Of a stretch of DNA of 64,000 nt, positions 46,831-55,767 are shown one piece after another. Source of the DNA: Cyanobacteria bacterium UBA6446 (GTDB lineage Bacteria; Cyanobacteriota; Vampirovibrionia; Gastranaerophilales; Gastranaerophilaceae). The stretch spans positions 72,930-136,929 of the forward strand of contig DJOE01000006.1 of assembly GCA_002438405.1 (NCBI GenBank), written 5' to 3'. How positions within the stretch are numbered: position 1 is the stretch's first letter; each line of letters begins with the position of its first letter. A program made the translations under genes and the position numbers. The notes under the pieces are model-generated. The model searched no databases, was not told the origin of the DNA, and worked only from the letters and a program-made list of their open reading frames with translations.

Positions 46831-46867
46831 ATAAAGAAATATCTAATTTGAATAGAAATAATAAACT

Positions 46868-47329
46868 ATGTACGAATGTGAACACTATACAGATTCAATA
46901 TATTATCAATTAGAGCAAACAGCCAAGTATTGCAAATATCTTGGTATGCAAATTTTCCAAAAACTTGATTTGCCAATAAGTTTAGATGAATTTGTAATTT
47001 TAGATATATTAATAGATAATGAAGAAATTTGTCAAAGGGATTTAGCAAAATTGATATTGAAAGACAGACCTTGCACAGGCAGATTGTTAAATTCTTTGGA
47101 AGAAAAAGGCTTTATTGAGAGATTTATTGATACAAAAAATAATAGACTTGTAAAAAGAATAAAATTGACTTTGTCAGGAATTGAAACAACACAAAAAGTT
47201 ACAATTATAATCAGAGATTATATGAATAAATTACCAAAGGTGTTATCTGATGATGATAAGTTAGAATTAATTAATTCTATAAAAAAATTTAGAGAAAGTT
47301 TAGAAAAAGAAGTAGAAATGAAAATATAA
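46868..47329 (+). CDS. MarR-family regulator
   Basis: 153 residues with a winged-helix at about 35-100 (ISLDEFVILDILIDNEEICQRDL, GRLLNSLEEKGFIERFIDTKNNRLVKRIKLT). Usually a repressor of the adjacent efflux genes, released by toxic compounds. No clear ribosome site in front of the ATG. Heads the marR-emrA-emrB operon, 13 bases before emrA. Confidence 0.93.
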   Translation: MYECEHYTDSIYYQLEQTAKYCKYLGMQIFQKLDLPISLDEFVILDILIDNEEICQRDLAKLILKDRPCTGRLLNSLEEKGFIERFIDTKNNRLVKRIKLTLSGIETTQKVTIIIRDYMNKLPKVLSDDDKLELINSIKKFRESLEKEVEMKI

Positions 47330-47342
47330 GAGGTTAACAGAC

Positions 47343-48350
47343 ATGGAAGAAAAAAATCAAAATCAACCACAAGAAACTCAAGAAATTAAACACCATAAAA
47401 AGGGAATAAAAAGAACAATTGCACTTGTTGTAGTTGTTATCGCATTCATTTTAGCAGGTGCTTATTTGTATAACGAAATGCAATACGAATCAACAGATGA
47501 TGCTTATGTTGAAACAACAACAGTAAATGTTTCACCAAAAGTATCAGGACAGATTGAAGAAGTATTTGTAAAAGATAACCAATTTGTACACGAGGGAGAT
47601 TTGGTTGCAATCATTGATTCTGCTGATTACAAAATCAAATTAGAACAAGCCGATTCAAACTATGAAAAAATTAAATTAGATCAATCTAATGCAAAAGCTA
47701 ATTTAGTTGCAGCTCAATCAAGTATCGCATTAGCTAAAAAAGATTTAGACAGATACACAAAATTATATGAACAAGGTGCAGTTTCAAAACAAACACTTGA
47801 TGATGCACAAGTTAAATATGATTCAGCGCAAGCAAACTTAACCCAAGCAAATCAAGCTTTATTCTCAAATAAAGAGGGAGTAACAGTTGCAGATGCTAAT
47901 TTGAAAAATGCCCAAGCAGCTAAAGATAAAGCTGCTTTAGATTTATCTTATACAAAGATTTATGCTCCACAATCAGGAACAGTTTCATCAAGAAGAGTTG
48001 AAAAAGGTATGTGGGTAACAGCAGGTTCACCTTTATTCACTTTAGTTCCTGAAAATGTTTGGGTTGTAGCAAACTTCAAAGAAAACCAATTAAGAGGAAT
48101 GAAAGCAGGACAACCTGTTGATATCAAAATTGATACATATCCAAACAAAGTATTCAAAGGAAAAATCGACAGTATCCAAAGAGCATCAGGTGCTAAATCA
48201 AGTTTATTCCCACCAGAAAATGCTGTTGGTTCATTCGTTAAAATCGTTCAAAGAATACCTGTAAAAATCATATTCACAGAAAAAATTGATACTAACCAAT
48301 ACAATATCGTACCTGGAATGTCAGTAGTTCCAAAAGTTAAAGTAAAATAA
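47343..48350 (+). CDS. emrA: HlyD-type membrane fusion protein EmrA
   Basis: 335 residues: cytoplasmic tail, one membrane helix (about 22-42), YESTDDAYVETTTVNVSPKVSG (EmrA-type lipoyl half-motif), a coiled-coil hairpin at about 95-185 and the beta-barrel TLVPENVWVVANFKENQL. It bridges the inner-membrane pump and the TolC-type channel. Confidence 0.94.
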   Translation: MEEKNQNQPQETQEIKHHKKGIKRTIALVVVVIAFILAGAYLYNEMQYESTDDAYVETTTVNVSPKVSGQIEEVFVKDNQFVHEGDLVAIIDSADYKIKLEQADSNYEKIKLDQSNAKANLVAAQSSIALAKKDLDRYTKLYEQGAVSKQTLDDAQVKYDSAQANLTQANQALFSNKEGVTVADANLKNAQAAKDKAALDLSYTKIYAPQSGTVSSRRVEKGMWVTAGSPLFTLVPENVWVVANFKENQLRGMKAGQPVDIKIDTYPNKVFKGKIDSIQRASGAKSSLFPPENAVGSFVKIVQRIPVKIIFTEKIDTNQYNIVPGMSVVPKVKVK

Positions 48351-48367
48351 TTATTTAAAATATAAAC

Positions 48368-48402
48368 AAGTGGATAAGAAATATTTACAATCTTATCCAC
48401 TT
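48368..48402 (+). other. Perfect 12-bp hairpin between emrA and emrB
   Basis: AAGTGGATAAGA at 48368-48379 pairs exactly with TCTTATCCACTT at 48391-48402 around an 11-nt loop. No strong U-run follows, so it may lower or stabilise parts of the message rather than stop it. Confidence 0.75.
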
Positions 48403-48425
48403 CTTATTAACATTTTGAGGGAAAA

Positions 48426-49997
48426 ATGTCAGAAGAAATAAAAGAAAATGTTGCACAAATGGACGATGATGAAAAATATCTTCCAAAAAATCCTTGGATT
48501 TCCGCAGTTCCGACATTACTAGCAGTTTTTATATATGTAATAGATGGTACAATTGCAAATGTTGCACTTCCACACATGGCAGGAAGTTTTTCAGCTACTC
48601 GTGATGAAAGTATGTGGATTTTAACCAGTTACTTGATTGCAAGCGGTATTATCATTCCGTCTGTAGATTTCTTTAGTAAATTTTTCGGAAGAAAAAATTT
48701 CTATATAATAAGTATTATGATGTTTACTATTGCATCTATGCTTTGCGGTATGGCAAGGAATTTAGGTGAAATGGTAATATTCAGGGTATTGCAAGGTGCT
48801 GGTGGTGGCGGAATTGTTCCGATTTCACAAGCACTTATGATGGAAAGTTTTCCTAAAGAAAAACGTGGTACGGCAATGGCTGTATTCGGTATGGGTGTAA
48901 TTATTGCCCCAATTGTCGGCCCTGTTTTAGGTGGTTGGATTACCGATAACTGGTCTTGGCCGTGGATTTTCTTTATTAATGTACCATTCGGTTGTTTAGC
49001 AGCAATTCTTTCTAAAAAAATGTTATTCAATCCTCCATATTCACAACGTCAAAAAGGTGTTAAAATGGACGGATTAGGATTTTTATTTTTGACAATTTGG
49101 TTATTGTGCTTGCAAGTATTCTTCGATAAAGGAAACAATGCTGACTGGTTCAATGCAACTTGGATTCGTTGGATTTTCGGTATTTCTTGTTTTTCTGGTA
49201 TTTGTTTCTTTATTTCTCAAATTGTTAGAAAAAATACTCTCGTTGATTTATCAGTATTCAAAGATAGAAACTTTATTATAGGTACATTTATTCAGGTCAT
49301 AATGCAGGCTGTATTATATGCATCTCTTGCAATTTTACCACAATTTTTGCAAAGTATGATGGGCTATACCGCATTTTTAAGTGGATTTTCAATGATGCCT
49401 CGAGGGCTTGGAAGTATGACAGCAATGGTAATTTGTGCCTTGATTGCAGATAAAGTTGATAAACGAATGCTTGTTTGTGTTGGTTTAGCTCTGTTAGGTA
49501 CGGCAGGCTTAGTTTTTGGTTTCTTAAACTTACAAATCGCAAGTATGAATATTATGATTCCAAACTACATAATGGGTCTAGGTATGGGACTTTCAATGGT
49601 TCCAATAATAAACTTGTCTATGGAAACTATTTCTAACCAACAAATGACAAATGCCAGCGGACTTCAAAACTTGTTAAAAAATATCGGTAGTGCAGTCGGA
49701 ACATCTCTTGTCGCAACAATGCTTACAAGATTCGCTCAAATGCACCAATATATGATGGTTGGAAAATTGAGTGATTTAAATCCTGTATTTATTGAAAGAG
49801 TTCAAACAACAACAGCTGCCCTTGCAAAATATACACATATCTCTGTTGCAACTCACATGGCTGAATATTCTCAATATGGAACACTTATTACACAAGCGAA
49901 CCTTTGGGCATTCATGGATTCATTCAGAATCTTTGGTGTTCTTTGTTTGATACTTATTCCATTGTTGTTCTTATTCAAAAGACATAAAGAAGTATAA
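48426..49997 (+). CDS. emrB: DHA2-family drug efflux MFS transporter EmrB
   Basis: 523 residues, 14 helices expected. Motif A is replaced in part by DFFSKFFGRKNF; motif C-like GMGVIIAPIVGPVLGGWI, DGTIANVALP in helix 1 and the usual late LGMGLSMVPI are present. It exports hydrophobic drugs or the like against a proton. The stretch of GAGGGGIVPISQALM is typical of the family. Confidence 0.95.
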   Translation: MSEEIKENVAQMDDDEKYLPKNPWISAVPTLLAVFIYVIDGTIANVALPHMAGSFSATRDESMWILTSYLIASGIIIPSVDFFSKFFGRKNFYIISIMMFTIASMLCGMARNLGEMVIFRVLQGAGGGGIVPISQALMMESFPKEKRGTAMAVFGMGVIIAPIVGPVLGGWITDNWSWPWIFFINVPFGCLAAILSKKMLFNPPYSQRQKGVKMDGLGFLFLTIWLLCLQVFFDKGNNADWFNATWIRWIFGISCFSGICFFISQIVRKNTLVDLSVFKDRNFIIGTFIQVIMQAVLYASLAILPQFLQSMMGYTAFLSGFSMMPRGLGSMTAMVICALIADKVDKRMLVCVGLALLGTAGLVFGFLNLQIASMNIMIPNYIMGLGMGLSMVPIINLSMETISNQQMTNASGLQNLLKNIGSAVGTSLVATMLTRFAQMHQYMMVGKLSDLNPVFIERVQTTTAALAKYTHISVATHMAEYSQYGTLITQANLWAFMDSFRIFGVLCLILIPLLFLFKRHKEV

Positions 49998-49998
49998 A

Positions 49999-50271
49999 TT
50001 ATTTTAGAAGCTTATCCAAAATGTTAATCATTTCTGCCTTTTTAGCTTCTTTATCTTCTTTTGTGCCTAATTCAAAAGATTGTGCTACACAGTGAGAAAA
50101 ATGAGCTTTTAATATCTCAAAATTAATTTTTTTCAAAAGAGATTGACTTGCAATAACTTGAGTACTGATATCAATACAATATCTATTGTCCTCAACCATT
50201 TTGATAAGTCCGTCAATTTGTCCTCTGACTGTTTTCAATAAACGAATAATCTTTGTTTTATCTGCTTGCAT
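49999..50271 (-). CDS. csoR: CsoR-type copper-sensing repressor
   Basis: 90 residues of the CsoR/FrmR (DUF156) family: RLLKTVRGQIDGLIKMVEDNRYCIDI. Cys32, His57 and Cys61 keep the Cys-x24-His-x3-Cys spacing of Cu(I)-binding CsoR, in contrast to the formaldehyde and nickel members. It should leave its operator on binding Cu(I). It follows the Cys-rich protein gene and lies tail to tail with emrB (1 base). Confidence 0.9.
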   Translation of the reverse strand: MQADKTKIIRLLKTVRGQIDGLIKMVEDNRYCIDISTQVIASQSLLKKINFEILKAHFSHCVAQSFELGTKEDKEAKKAEMINILDKLLK

Positions 50272-50297
50272 AAAAATTAAACTCCTACTTTTTTAAG

Positions 50298-50328
50298 GGA
50301 AATGTCCTATTATAAATAGAACATTTCC
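50298..50328 (-). other. Hairpin between the Cys-rich gene and csoR
   Basis: GGAAATGT at 50298-50305 pairs with ACATTTCC at 50321-50328, with an inner CTATT/AATAG stem. No U-run follows on the minus strand, so it may tune the message ratio of the two genes rather than end it. Confidence 0.6.
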
Positions 50329-50345
50329 AAAAAATTTATTATTAT

Positions 50346-50612
50346 CTATTTGTTGCAATTACATTTTATTTTTCTGAAAATTCTAAATTTTTTAGTTTTA
50401 CAATTGCAATCTTGTTTTTTACAATCACAATTTTCTGGGCAATTGCATTCTTCTTCGCAGTTGCTTTTAATTTTTTGACAACCGCAATCGCAATTTTTTG
50501 AACAGTTACATTTTTGAGAAGCACAACCACAATTGCAATCAGTGGCAAAAACAGCGCCTGTTGTTAAAAATAATGCACATACTAAACATAAACTTGTAAT
50601 AACTTTTTTCAT
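50346..50612 (-). CDS. Secreted Cys-rich, metallothionein-like protein
   Basis: 88 residues. Signal peptide ending AVFA, then about 64 residues with 17 Cys in CxC and CxxC arrangements (DCNCGCASQKCNC, NCDCGCQ, ECNCPENCDC, KCNCNK). Such clusters bind Cu(I) or other soft metals. Secretion to the periplasm and its position ahead of csoR and behind a CsoR-like operator suggest a periplasmic copper store. No known metallothionein family fits. Confidence 0.85.
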   Translation of the reverse strand: MKKVITSLCLVCALFLTTGAVFATDCNCGCASQKCNCSKNCDCGCQKIKSNCEEECNCPENCDCKKQDCNCKTKKFRIFRKIKCNCNK

Positions 50613-50660
50613 AATGACCTCCTTGTTATTATATTTTGTCTTATGTAAAATATTTTCATA

Positions 50661-50712
50661 ACACCCTTACGGGGTATAGGTATATGTTAAAATATTTTTT
50701 CTTTTTTGTCAA
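50661..50712 (-). promoter_or_regulatory. Promoter with CsoR-like operator for the Cys-rich gene
   Basis: On the minus strand TTGACA (50707-50712) and TAACAT (50684-50689) are 17 bases apart. Just downstream, at 50661-50677, lies ATACCCCGTAAGGGTGT, an imperfect palindrome close to the CsoR operator core ATACCC-TACGGGGGTAT known from Bacillus copZA. A repressor bound there would cover the start of transcription. Confidence 0.65.
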
Positions 50713-50759
50713 GAAGTTGAAGTATTTCTTTTTTTGTTTCTTGGTCTATAATATTTGGT

Positions 50760-53700
50760 ATGCTTAATATAAACACAGATAATATTACAGAGAGCTACGA
50801 AGAATTCAGACTAAGAACAAAAGATGACAAATCCTTTGCTGTAACAGGTTTGACTTCTTTGTTGAGAATTTTTTTGTTATCAAAAATTAGTAGTTATTCA
50901 AAGAAAAAAGTTCTTTTTATAACATCAACAGAACAAAATGCATTAAAATATCAAAGTGATTTAAATACTGCATTTGAAGTAAATAGCAGTATTATGCCAT
51001 TTCAAAATATTTCAATGTATGAAACAATTACCCCCAATCTGTATGATTATTCAGAACAAATTAAAATTCTACACCAAAAACCTAATATTGTAATTTGTCC
51101 TGTCAAAGCATTTTTAGAAAAGTTTCCAAACGAAGATTTTTTCAAAAAAAATAGTTTGAAAATCAAAATTGGCGACACTATTGATTTAAAAAAACTTTCA
51201 AAAAAACTTGTTGCTTTAGGGTATAAAAAAGCAACAATGGTAAATGATATCTCAGAATTTAGTATCAGAGGGGATATTGCAGATATTTTTTCTCTTGACA
51301 AAAACCCTGTCAGAATTGAACTTTGGGGCGATGAAGTTGTAGATATAAGATATTTTGATAACGAAACTCAAAAATCTATTGAAAAAATTAAAGAAATAAA
51401 AATATTACCAATCTACAAATTTATCACATCTGCACAAGAAGAAATAGTTAAATCTCTTCAACAAAAAGATGATGATTCTTTTGATGATAATGAAATTCCG
51501 GAAGAAAATTATTTTGAGGGAATTGAAGTTTACCAAAATTATTTCAACAAAAATTTAGTTGGAATTTTGGATTATTTCAAAGATTACACAATAGTTTTTG
51601 ATGAAACAACAGAAATTTACTCAAAATATGAGTTTTTAAATGACAACTTGGAAAAACAATTACAAGAAAATTTAAAACTAAACTTAATAAAGCAAATTGA
51701 GGGTAAAAATCATTTTACTTTTGAAGAGTTTTTAAGGCAAACCTCTTATTTTGTTAAAATAGGATTTAACAATTTTATTGATGGGAACATGGGTGATTTG
51801 ATTGAATTCAATGCCCAACCATTGAGAAATTTTGAAGCCGATTTTGATAATATTTCATCTTTTATAAAAGAGCATAATGATTACAAAATCATTATGGCTA
51901 CTGATTATCCGGAAAGAGTAAAAGAAATTTTAACAGACAAAGATATTTTTAACGTTGAATATTCTGACAGTATTGTTTGTGGCGGTTGTATTTTAGAAGA
52001 TTTTAAAACAATAGTATTCACAGATAGAGAATTGTTCAACAAACGCTCTAAAGAAATTACATCAACAAAAAAATCTTATTACAAAGAAAAACCGGAATAT
52101 ATTGAAAACATAAATGACATAAAAGTCGGAGAATACGTTGTTCATACAATTCATGGTTTAGGGATTTATAAAGGACTTTCAAAACAGGAAATAGATGGTC
52201 AATTAAAAGACTATCTAACTATTGAATACGCAAATAAAGACAGACTTCATATTCCGGCAGAGCAAATAAATTTACTTTGCAGATACAGAGGTTCAGGTTC
52301 TGTCAAACCAAAACTATCCAAAATGGGTGGTCGAGATTGGGAAAATACAAAAGCAAAAGTTAAAAAAGCCGTTGAAGTTGTTGCTTATGATTTACTTAGA
52401 CTATATGCAAGACGAAAAATGCAAGAGGGAATTCAATTTTTGCCTGATACGACTTGGCAAATAGAAATGGAAGAAGCTTTTGAATTTGTTGAAACTCCTG
52501 ACCAATTAAAGGCAATTGAACAAGTTAAAAAAGATATGGAATCTCCACAACCAATGGATAGACTTATTTGTGGTGATGTTGGTTTTGGAAAAACAGAAGT
52601 TGCTATGCGTGCAATCTTCAAGGCAGTAACCTCAGGTAAACAAGTTGCCGTAGTTGTTCCGACAACAATTCTTGCCTTGCAACATTATCAAACAATTTCA
52701 GAAAGATTTAAGCCATTTGGTGTTGATGTTGAGTTACTATCAAGATTTAGAACTCACAAAGAACAAAAAGAAACAATCAAAAATCTTGCGACTGGGAAAT
52801 GTGATGTTGTTGTAGGTACTCACAGACTTTTGCAAGATGGAATTGAGTTTAAAGATTTAGGACTTTTGGTAATTGATGAAGAACATAGATTTGGAGTTCG
52901 ACATAAAGAAAAATTGAAACAGTTAAGAGAAAATATTGATATTCTTTCAATGTCTGCAACTCCAATTCCAAGAACTCTATACATGTCTTTGTCAGGAATT
53001 AAAGATATGTCAATAATTAACACCCCTCCTAAAAACCGTTTGCCAATAAAAACTTACGTTGGCGAATGGAACGAAACAATGGTTAAAAATGCCATAAATC
53101 ATGAACTGGATAGAGAGGGACAAGTTTTTTATTTATATAACCGAGTTGAAACAATACAAGAATTCAAAAATCAATTACAAAAAATTGTACCAAATGCCAG
53201 AATTGCAATCGGTCATGGGCAAATGGACGAAAAAGAATTAGAAGAAGTTATTATTGATTTTGCAAACCAAGAATATGATATCTTACTTGCTACAACAATT
53301 ATTGAAAATGGTATTGATATTCCAAATGCAAATACAATGATTATTCACGATGCAGATAGATTTGGACTTGCTCAACTTTATCAACTTAGGGGTCGTGTCG
53401 GAAGGTCACAAAGGCAAGCTTATTGTTATTGTTTCTACAAAAAAAGTAAAGAAATTACCAAAGAAGCAATGCACAGATTGAAAGCCATTAAAGAATTTAC
53501 AACTCTTGGCAGTGGTTATCAAATTGCACTTCGAGATGTTGAAATTCGAGGAGTTGGGAATATCTTAGGAACTAAACAACACGGACACATGATAAATGTT
53601 GGTTTTGATACATATTGCGAACTTTTAGAAGAAACTGTTCAAGAACTTCAAGGGGAAAAAGTTGAAAAAACAAATCCTACAATTGTTGATATAAACGTGA

Positions 53701-54149
53701 CAGCATACATTCCAGATGAGTGGGTTGGTTCAACTGACCAAAAAATGATTGAATACAAACGTTTGGCTGACGTTAAAAGTCCAACAGAACTTGATTATAT
53801 TGTCGAAGAATGGCAAGACAGATTTGCAAAATCACCGGAATGTGTTGAAAATCTTATTAAACTAATAAGGTTAAGACTTTCTGCTACAGAAATTAAAATA
53901 GCTGCAATTCGAGAAGCAGGAAATACAATTAGAATTTACACCCCCTATTCAAAAGCAGAATGGAATTTGGTACAAAAAGTTTTACCATTAAATATTTCTA
54001 AAAAAATCAAATTCACAATTGCACCTACATCATGCCAAGAAGGTACATCTATCTTGATTTTGAACACTTCGTATGTAAATTTTAATGAAGTATTTAACTT
54101 TTTAACGGATTTGTTTTATTATATACACAAGGTTAGTTATGAATACTAG
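50760..54149 (+). CDS. mfd: Transcription-repair coupling factor Mfd
   Basis: Removes stalled RNA polymerase and brings in UvrA. 1129 residues. The RNA-polymerase-interaction domain is seen at about 455-515 (VGEYVVHTIHGLGIYKGL...), Walker A GDVGFGKTEVA at about 602-612, DEEH in LLVIDEEHRFGV at about 705, SATPIPRTLYMSL, and LRGRVGRSQRQAYCY. The N-terminal UvrB-like part is present (PFQNISMYE...). ATG 50760 lies 31 bases after TATAAT-like sequence. Confidence 0.97.
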   Translation: MLNINTDNITESYEEFRLRTKDDKSFAVTGLTSLLRIFLLSKISSYSKKKVLFITSTEQNALKYQSDLNTAFEVNSSIMPFQNISMYETITPNLYDYSEQIKILHQKPNIVICPVKAFLEKFPNEDFFKKNSLKIKIGDTIDLKKLSKKLVALGYKKATMVNDISEFSIRGDIADIFSLDKNPVRIELWGDEVVDIRYFDNETQKSIEKIKEIKILPIYKFITSAQEEIVKSLQQKDDDSFDDNEIPEENYFEGIEVYQNYFNKNLVGILDYFKDYTIVFDETTEIYSKYEFLNDNLEKQLQENLKLNLIKQIEGKNHFTFEEFLRQTSYFVKIGFNNFIDGNMGDLIEFNAQPLRNFEADFDNISSFIKEHNDYKIIMATDYPERVKEILTDKDIFNVEYSDSIVCGGCILEDFKTIVFTDRELFNKRSKEITSTKKSYYKEKPEYIENINDIKVGEYVVHTIHGLGIYKGLSKQEIDGQLKDYLTIEYANKDRLHIPAEQINLLCRYRGSGSVKPKLSKMGGRDWENTKAKVKKAVEVVAYDLLRLYARRKMQEGIQFLPDTTWQIEMEEAFEFVETPDQLKAIEQVKKDMESPQPMDRLICGDVGFGKTEVAMRAIFKAVTSGKQVAVVVPTTILALQHYQTISERFKPFGVDVELLSRFRTHKEQKETIKNLATGKCDVVVGTHRLLQDGIEFKDLGLLVIDEEHRFGVRHKEKLKQLRENIDILSMSATPIPRTLYMSLSGIKDMSIINTPPKNRLPIKTYVGEWNETMVKNAINHELDREGQVFYLYNRVETIQEFKNQLQKIVPNARIAIGHGQMDEKELEEVIIDFANQEYDILLATTIIENGIDIPNANTMIIHDADRFGLAQLYQLRGRVGRSQRQAYCYCFYKKSKEITKEAMHRLKAIKEFTTLGSGYQIALRDVEIRGVGNILGTKQHGHMINVGFDTYCELLEETVQELQGEKVEKTNPTIVDINVTAYIPDEWVGSTDQKMIEYKRLADVKSPTELDYIVEEWQDRFAKSPECVENLIKLIRLRLSATEIKIAAIREAGNTIRIYTPYSKAEWNLVQKVLPLNISKKIKFTIAPTSCQEGTSILILNTSYVNFNEVFNFLTDLFYYIHKVSYEY

Positions 54150-54168
54150 TGAAAGAGGAGAGATTTCA

Positions 54169-55305
54169 ATGAAAGCATCAAAAATAATAGCAACTATGCT
54201 TTTATCAGCAATACTATTTACAGGTTGCGGAATTAAAAACCCAAAAGCAATTATCAAAATCAATGACAGTGCAATCACACAAGGTGATTACGATCAATTG
54301 ATGGATAAACAAATTGCACAATCTCCATTTGCAAAAATGGGCGATATGAAAGGAAACAAAGACGGTTTCTTATACTTGATGACAGAACAAAGAGTTATCA
54401 ACCAATTGATTATTCAAGAAATTCTTAATCAAGAAGCAAAAGCTAGAGGCATCAAAGTTACAAGCAAAGATGTTGACCAAGCTATCAAAAAAATCATGGA
54501 TAAAATGGGTAGTAGAGATCAATTAATGCAAGTTTTGAAACAAAATGATGTTTCAGTTAGCGAATTCAAAGAAGATGTTAAAAACCAAGTTAAAATGCAA
54601 AAGTTAGCTAATTCTGCAGGAAAAATCAAAGTTTCAGATGCAGATTGCAAAAACTTCTACAACAAAAACCTTGATAAATTCAAACACAACGAACAAGTAA
54701 GAGCTTCTCATATTTTGATTTCAGCAAATCCAAACCAAATCACAGAAGAAATTACAACAAAATCTAAAAAGAAATTGAGTGATGAAGAACTTAAAGCTCA
54801 AGTAGAAAAAGTTATGGCAGACAAAAAGGCTGAAGCTGAAAAATTAGCTAAAGAATTACAAGCTGACAATTCTAAATTCCCAGCTTATGCTAAAAAATAT
54901 TCAGAAGATCCAGAATCTGCAAAACAAGGTGGAGATTTAGGTTTCTTTGCTAAAGATAGAATGGTTCCAGAATTTGCAAAAGCAGCTTTTGAAGCAAAAC
55001 CAAACACAGTTACTAACGTTGTTAAAACTCAATTTGGTTACCACATTATCTTTGTTACAGATAGACGTGCAGCAGGTGTTATGCCTTATGAAAAAGTTAA
55101 ATCTGATATCAAAGATTATTTAACAAATGAACAACAAATCAAAGCTCTTGATAACTTGACAGAAGCAGCTAAGAAAAAATCAAAAATTGAATTCCTAGAT
55201 GATAGATACAATCCGGAAACAATCAGTAAAAAATTGCACAAACAAGTAAATGACATTTCAAACGGTGCAGCTGATAAACTTCAAAAAAATAAAAAAACTA
55301 AATAG
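54169..55305 (+). CDS. Parvulin-type peptidyl-prolyl isomerase lipoprotein (SurA/PrsA-like)
   Basis: Start ATG 54169 after GAGGAGA; 378 residues. The signal ends LFTGC (lipobox). SurA_N-type helical region (residues 25-155) is followed by a parvulin domain at about 175-300 with VRASHILI, YAKKYSEDPESAKQGGDLGFF and FGYHIIFV. The long Lys/Glu insert after the first strand of the domain is notable. It folds or escorts exported proteins. Overlaps the end of mfd only if the longer frame is used. Confidence 0.93.
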   Translation: MKASKIIATMLLSAILFTGCGIKNPKAIIKINDSAITQGDYDQLMDKQIAQSPFAKMGDMKGNKDGFLYLMTEQRVINQLIIQEILNQEAKARGIKVTSKDVDQAIKKIMDKMGSRDQLMQVLKQNDVSVSEFKEDVKNQVKMQKLANSAGKIKVSDADCKNFYNKNLDKFKHNEQVRASHILISANPNQITEEITTKSKKKLSDEELKAQVEKVMADKKAEAEKLAKELQADNSKFPAYAKKYSEDPESAKQGGDLGFFAKDRMVPEFAKAAFEAKPNTVTNVVKTQFGYHIIFVTDRRAAGVMPYEKVKSDIKDYLTNEQQIKALDNLTEAAKKKSKIEFLDDRYNPETISKKLHKQVNDISNGAADKLQKNKKTK

Positions 55306-55322
55306 TTTTTATAATTAAATTT

Positions 55323-55359
55323 AAAAAAGACTCTTTGAATAATTCAGAGAGTCTTTTTT
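55323..55359 (+). terminator. Terminator of the parvulin gene
   Basis: AAAAAAGACTCT at 55323-55334 pairs exactly with AGAGTCTTTTTT at 55348-55359. Confidence 0.9.
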
Positions 55360-55381
55360 ATGAGAAAAATACCTAAAAAAA

Positions 55382-55406
55382 AGAACTCTTACTTGCTAAG
55401 AGTTCT
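55382..55406 (-). terminator. Terminator of the murA-112-aa gene unit
   Basis: AGAACTCTTA at 55382-55391 pairs with TAAGAGTTCT at 55397-55406; on the minus strand it is followed by eight U. Confidence 0.88.
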
Positions 55407-55428
55407 CCTACTACAATCTAACCATTTA

Positions 55429-55767
55429 CTAAATTTTTACATTTTGGCTTTCGTAATTTATGCCCATTTCTTTTAAAGTTCTAATAAAATTTTGAGCACA
55501 AATTCTTTGAGCCTCCGGTGGAACAATTCTCAAAATTTCAACTGTTCTTGAAATAACTGGGTCTTTGTCATACCAACGGTTATTGGCATTCACCGGTTTT
55601 ACCATTGCGTAAAACTTATCTATTGTTTCTTTTGAAACTTTTTCTTCAATTTTCTTTAAGAAGATTTCAGCCTGAGCATGTAATTCAGTTTGATAATTTC
55701 TTAAAAGTTCAATTACTTCTAATAATAATGGGTCATGATCATACCAACGTTTATAAGTAGGACTCAT
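55429..55767 (-). CDS. Protein with two RWYDxDP modules, unknown
   Basis: 112 residues with an internal duplication. KRWYDHDPLLLEVIELLRNY with AEIFLKKIEEK (about 6-44) is repeated as NRWYDKDPVISRTVEILRI with AQNFIRTLKEMG (about 62-102). Each unit reads as a tryptophan-marked turn followed by two helices. No signal peptide. The start overlaps the end of murA by 17 bases, so translation is coupled. No family recognised. Confidence 0.78.
   Translation of the reverse strand: MSPTYKRWYDHDPLLLEVIELLRNYQTELHAQAEIFLKKIEEKVSKETIDKFYAMVKPVNANNRWYDKDPVISRTVEILRIVPPEAQRICAQNFIRTLKEMGINYESQNVKI

Noticed and set aside
50366..50548. 60-codon frame in another register on the same strand as the Cys-rich gene
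   Set aside because: It lies wholly inside the Cys-rich gene, has no ribosome site, and its simple Ile/Val/Lys/Ala repeats follow from the repeated Cys codons read in another frame.
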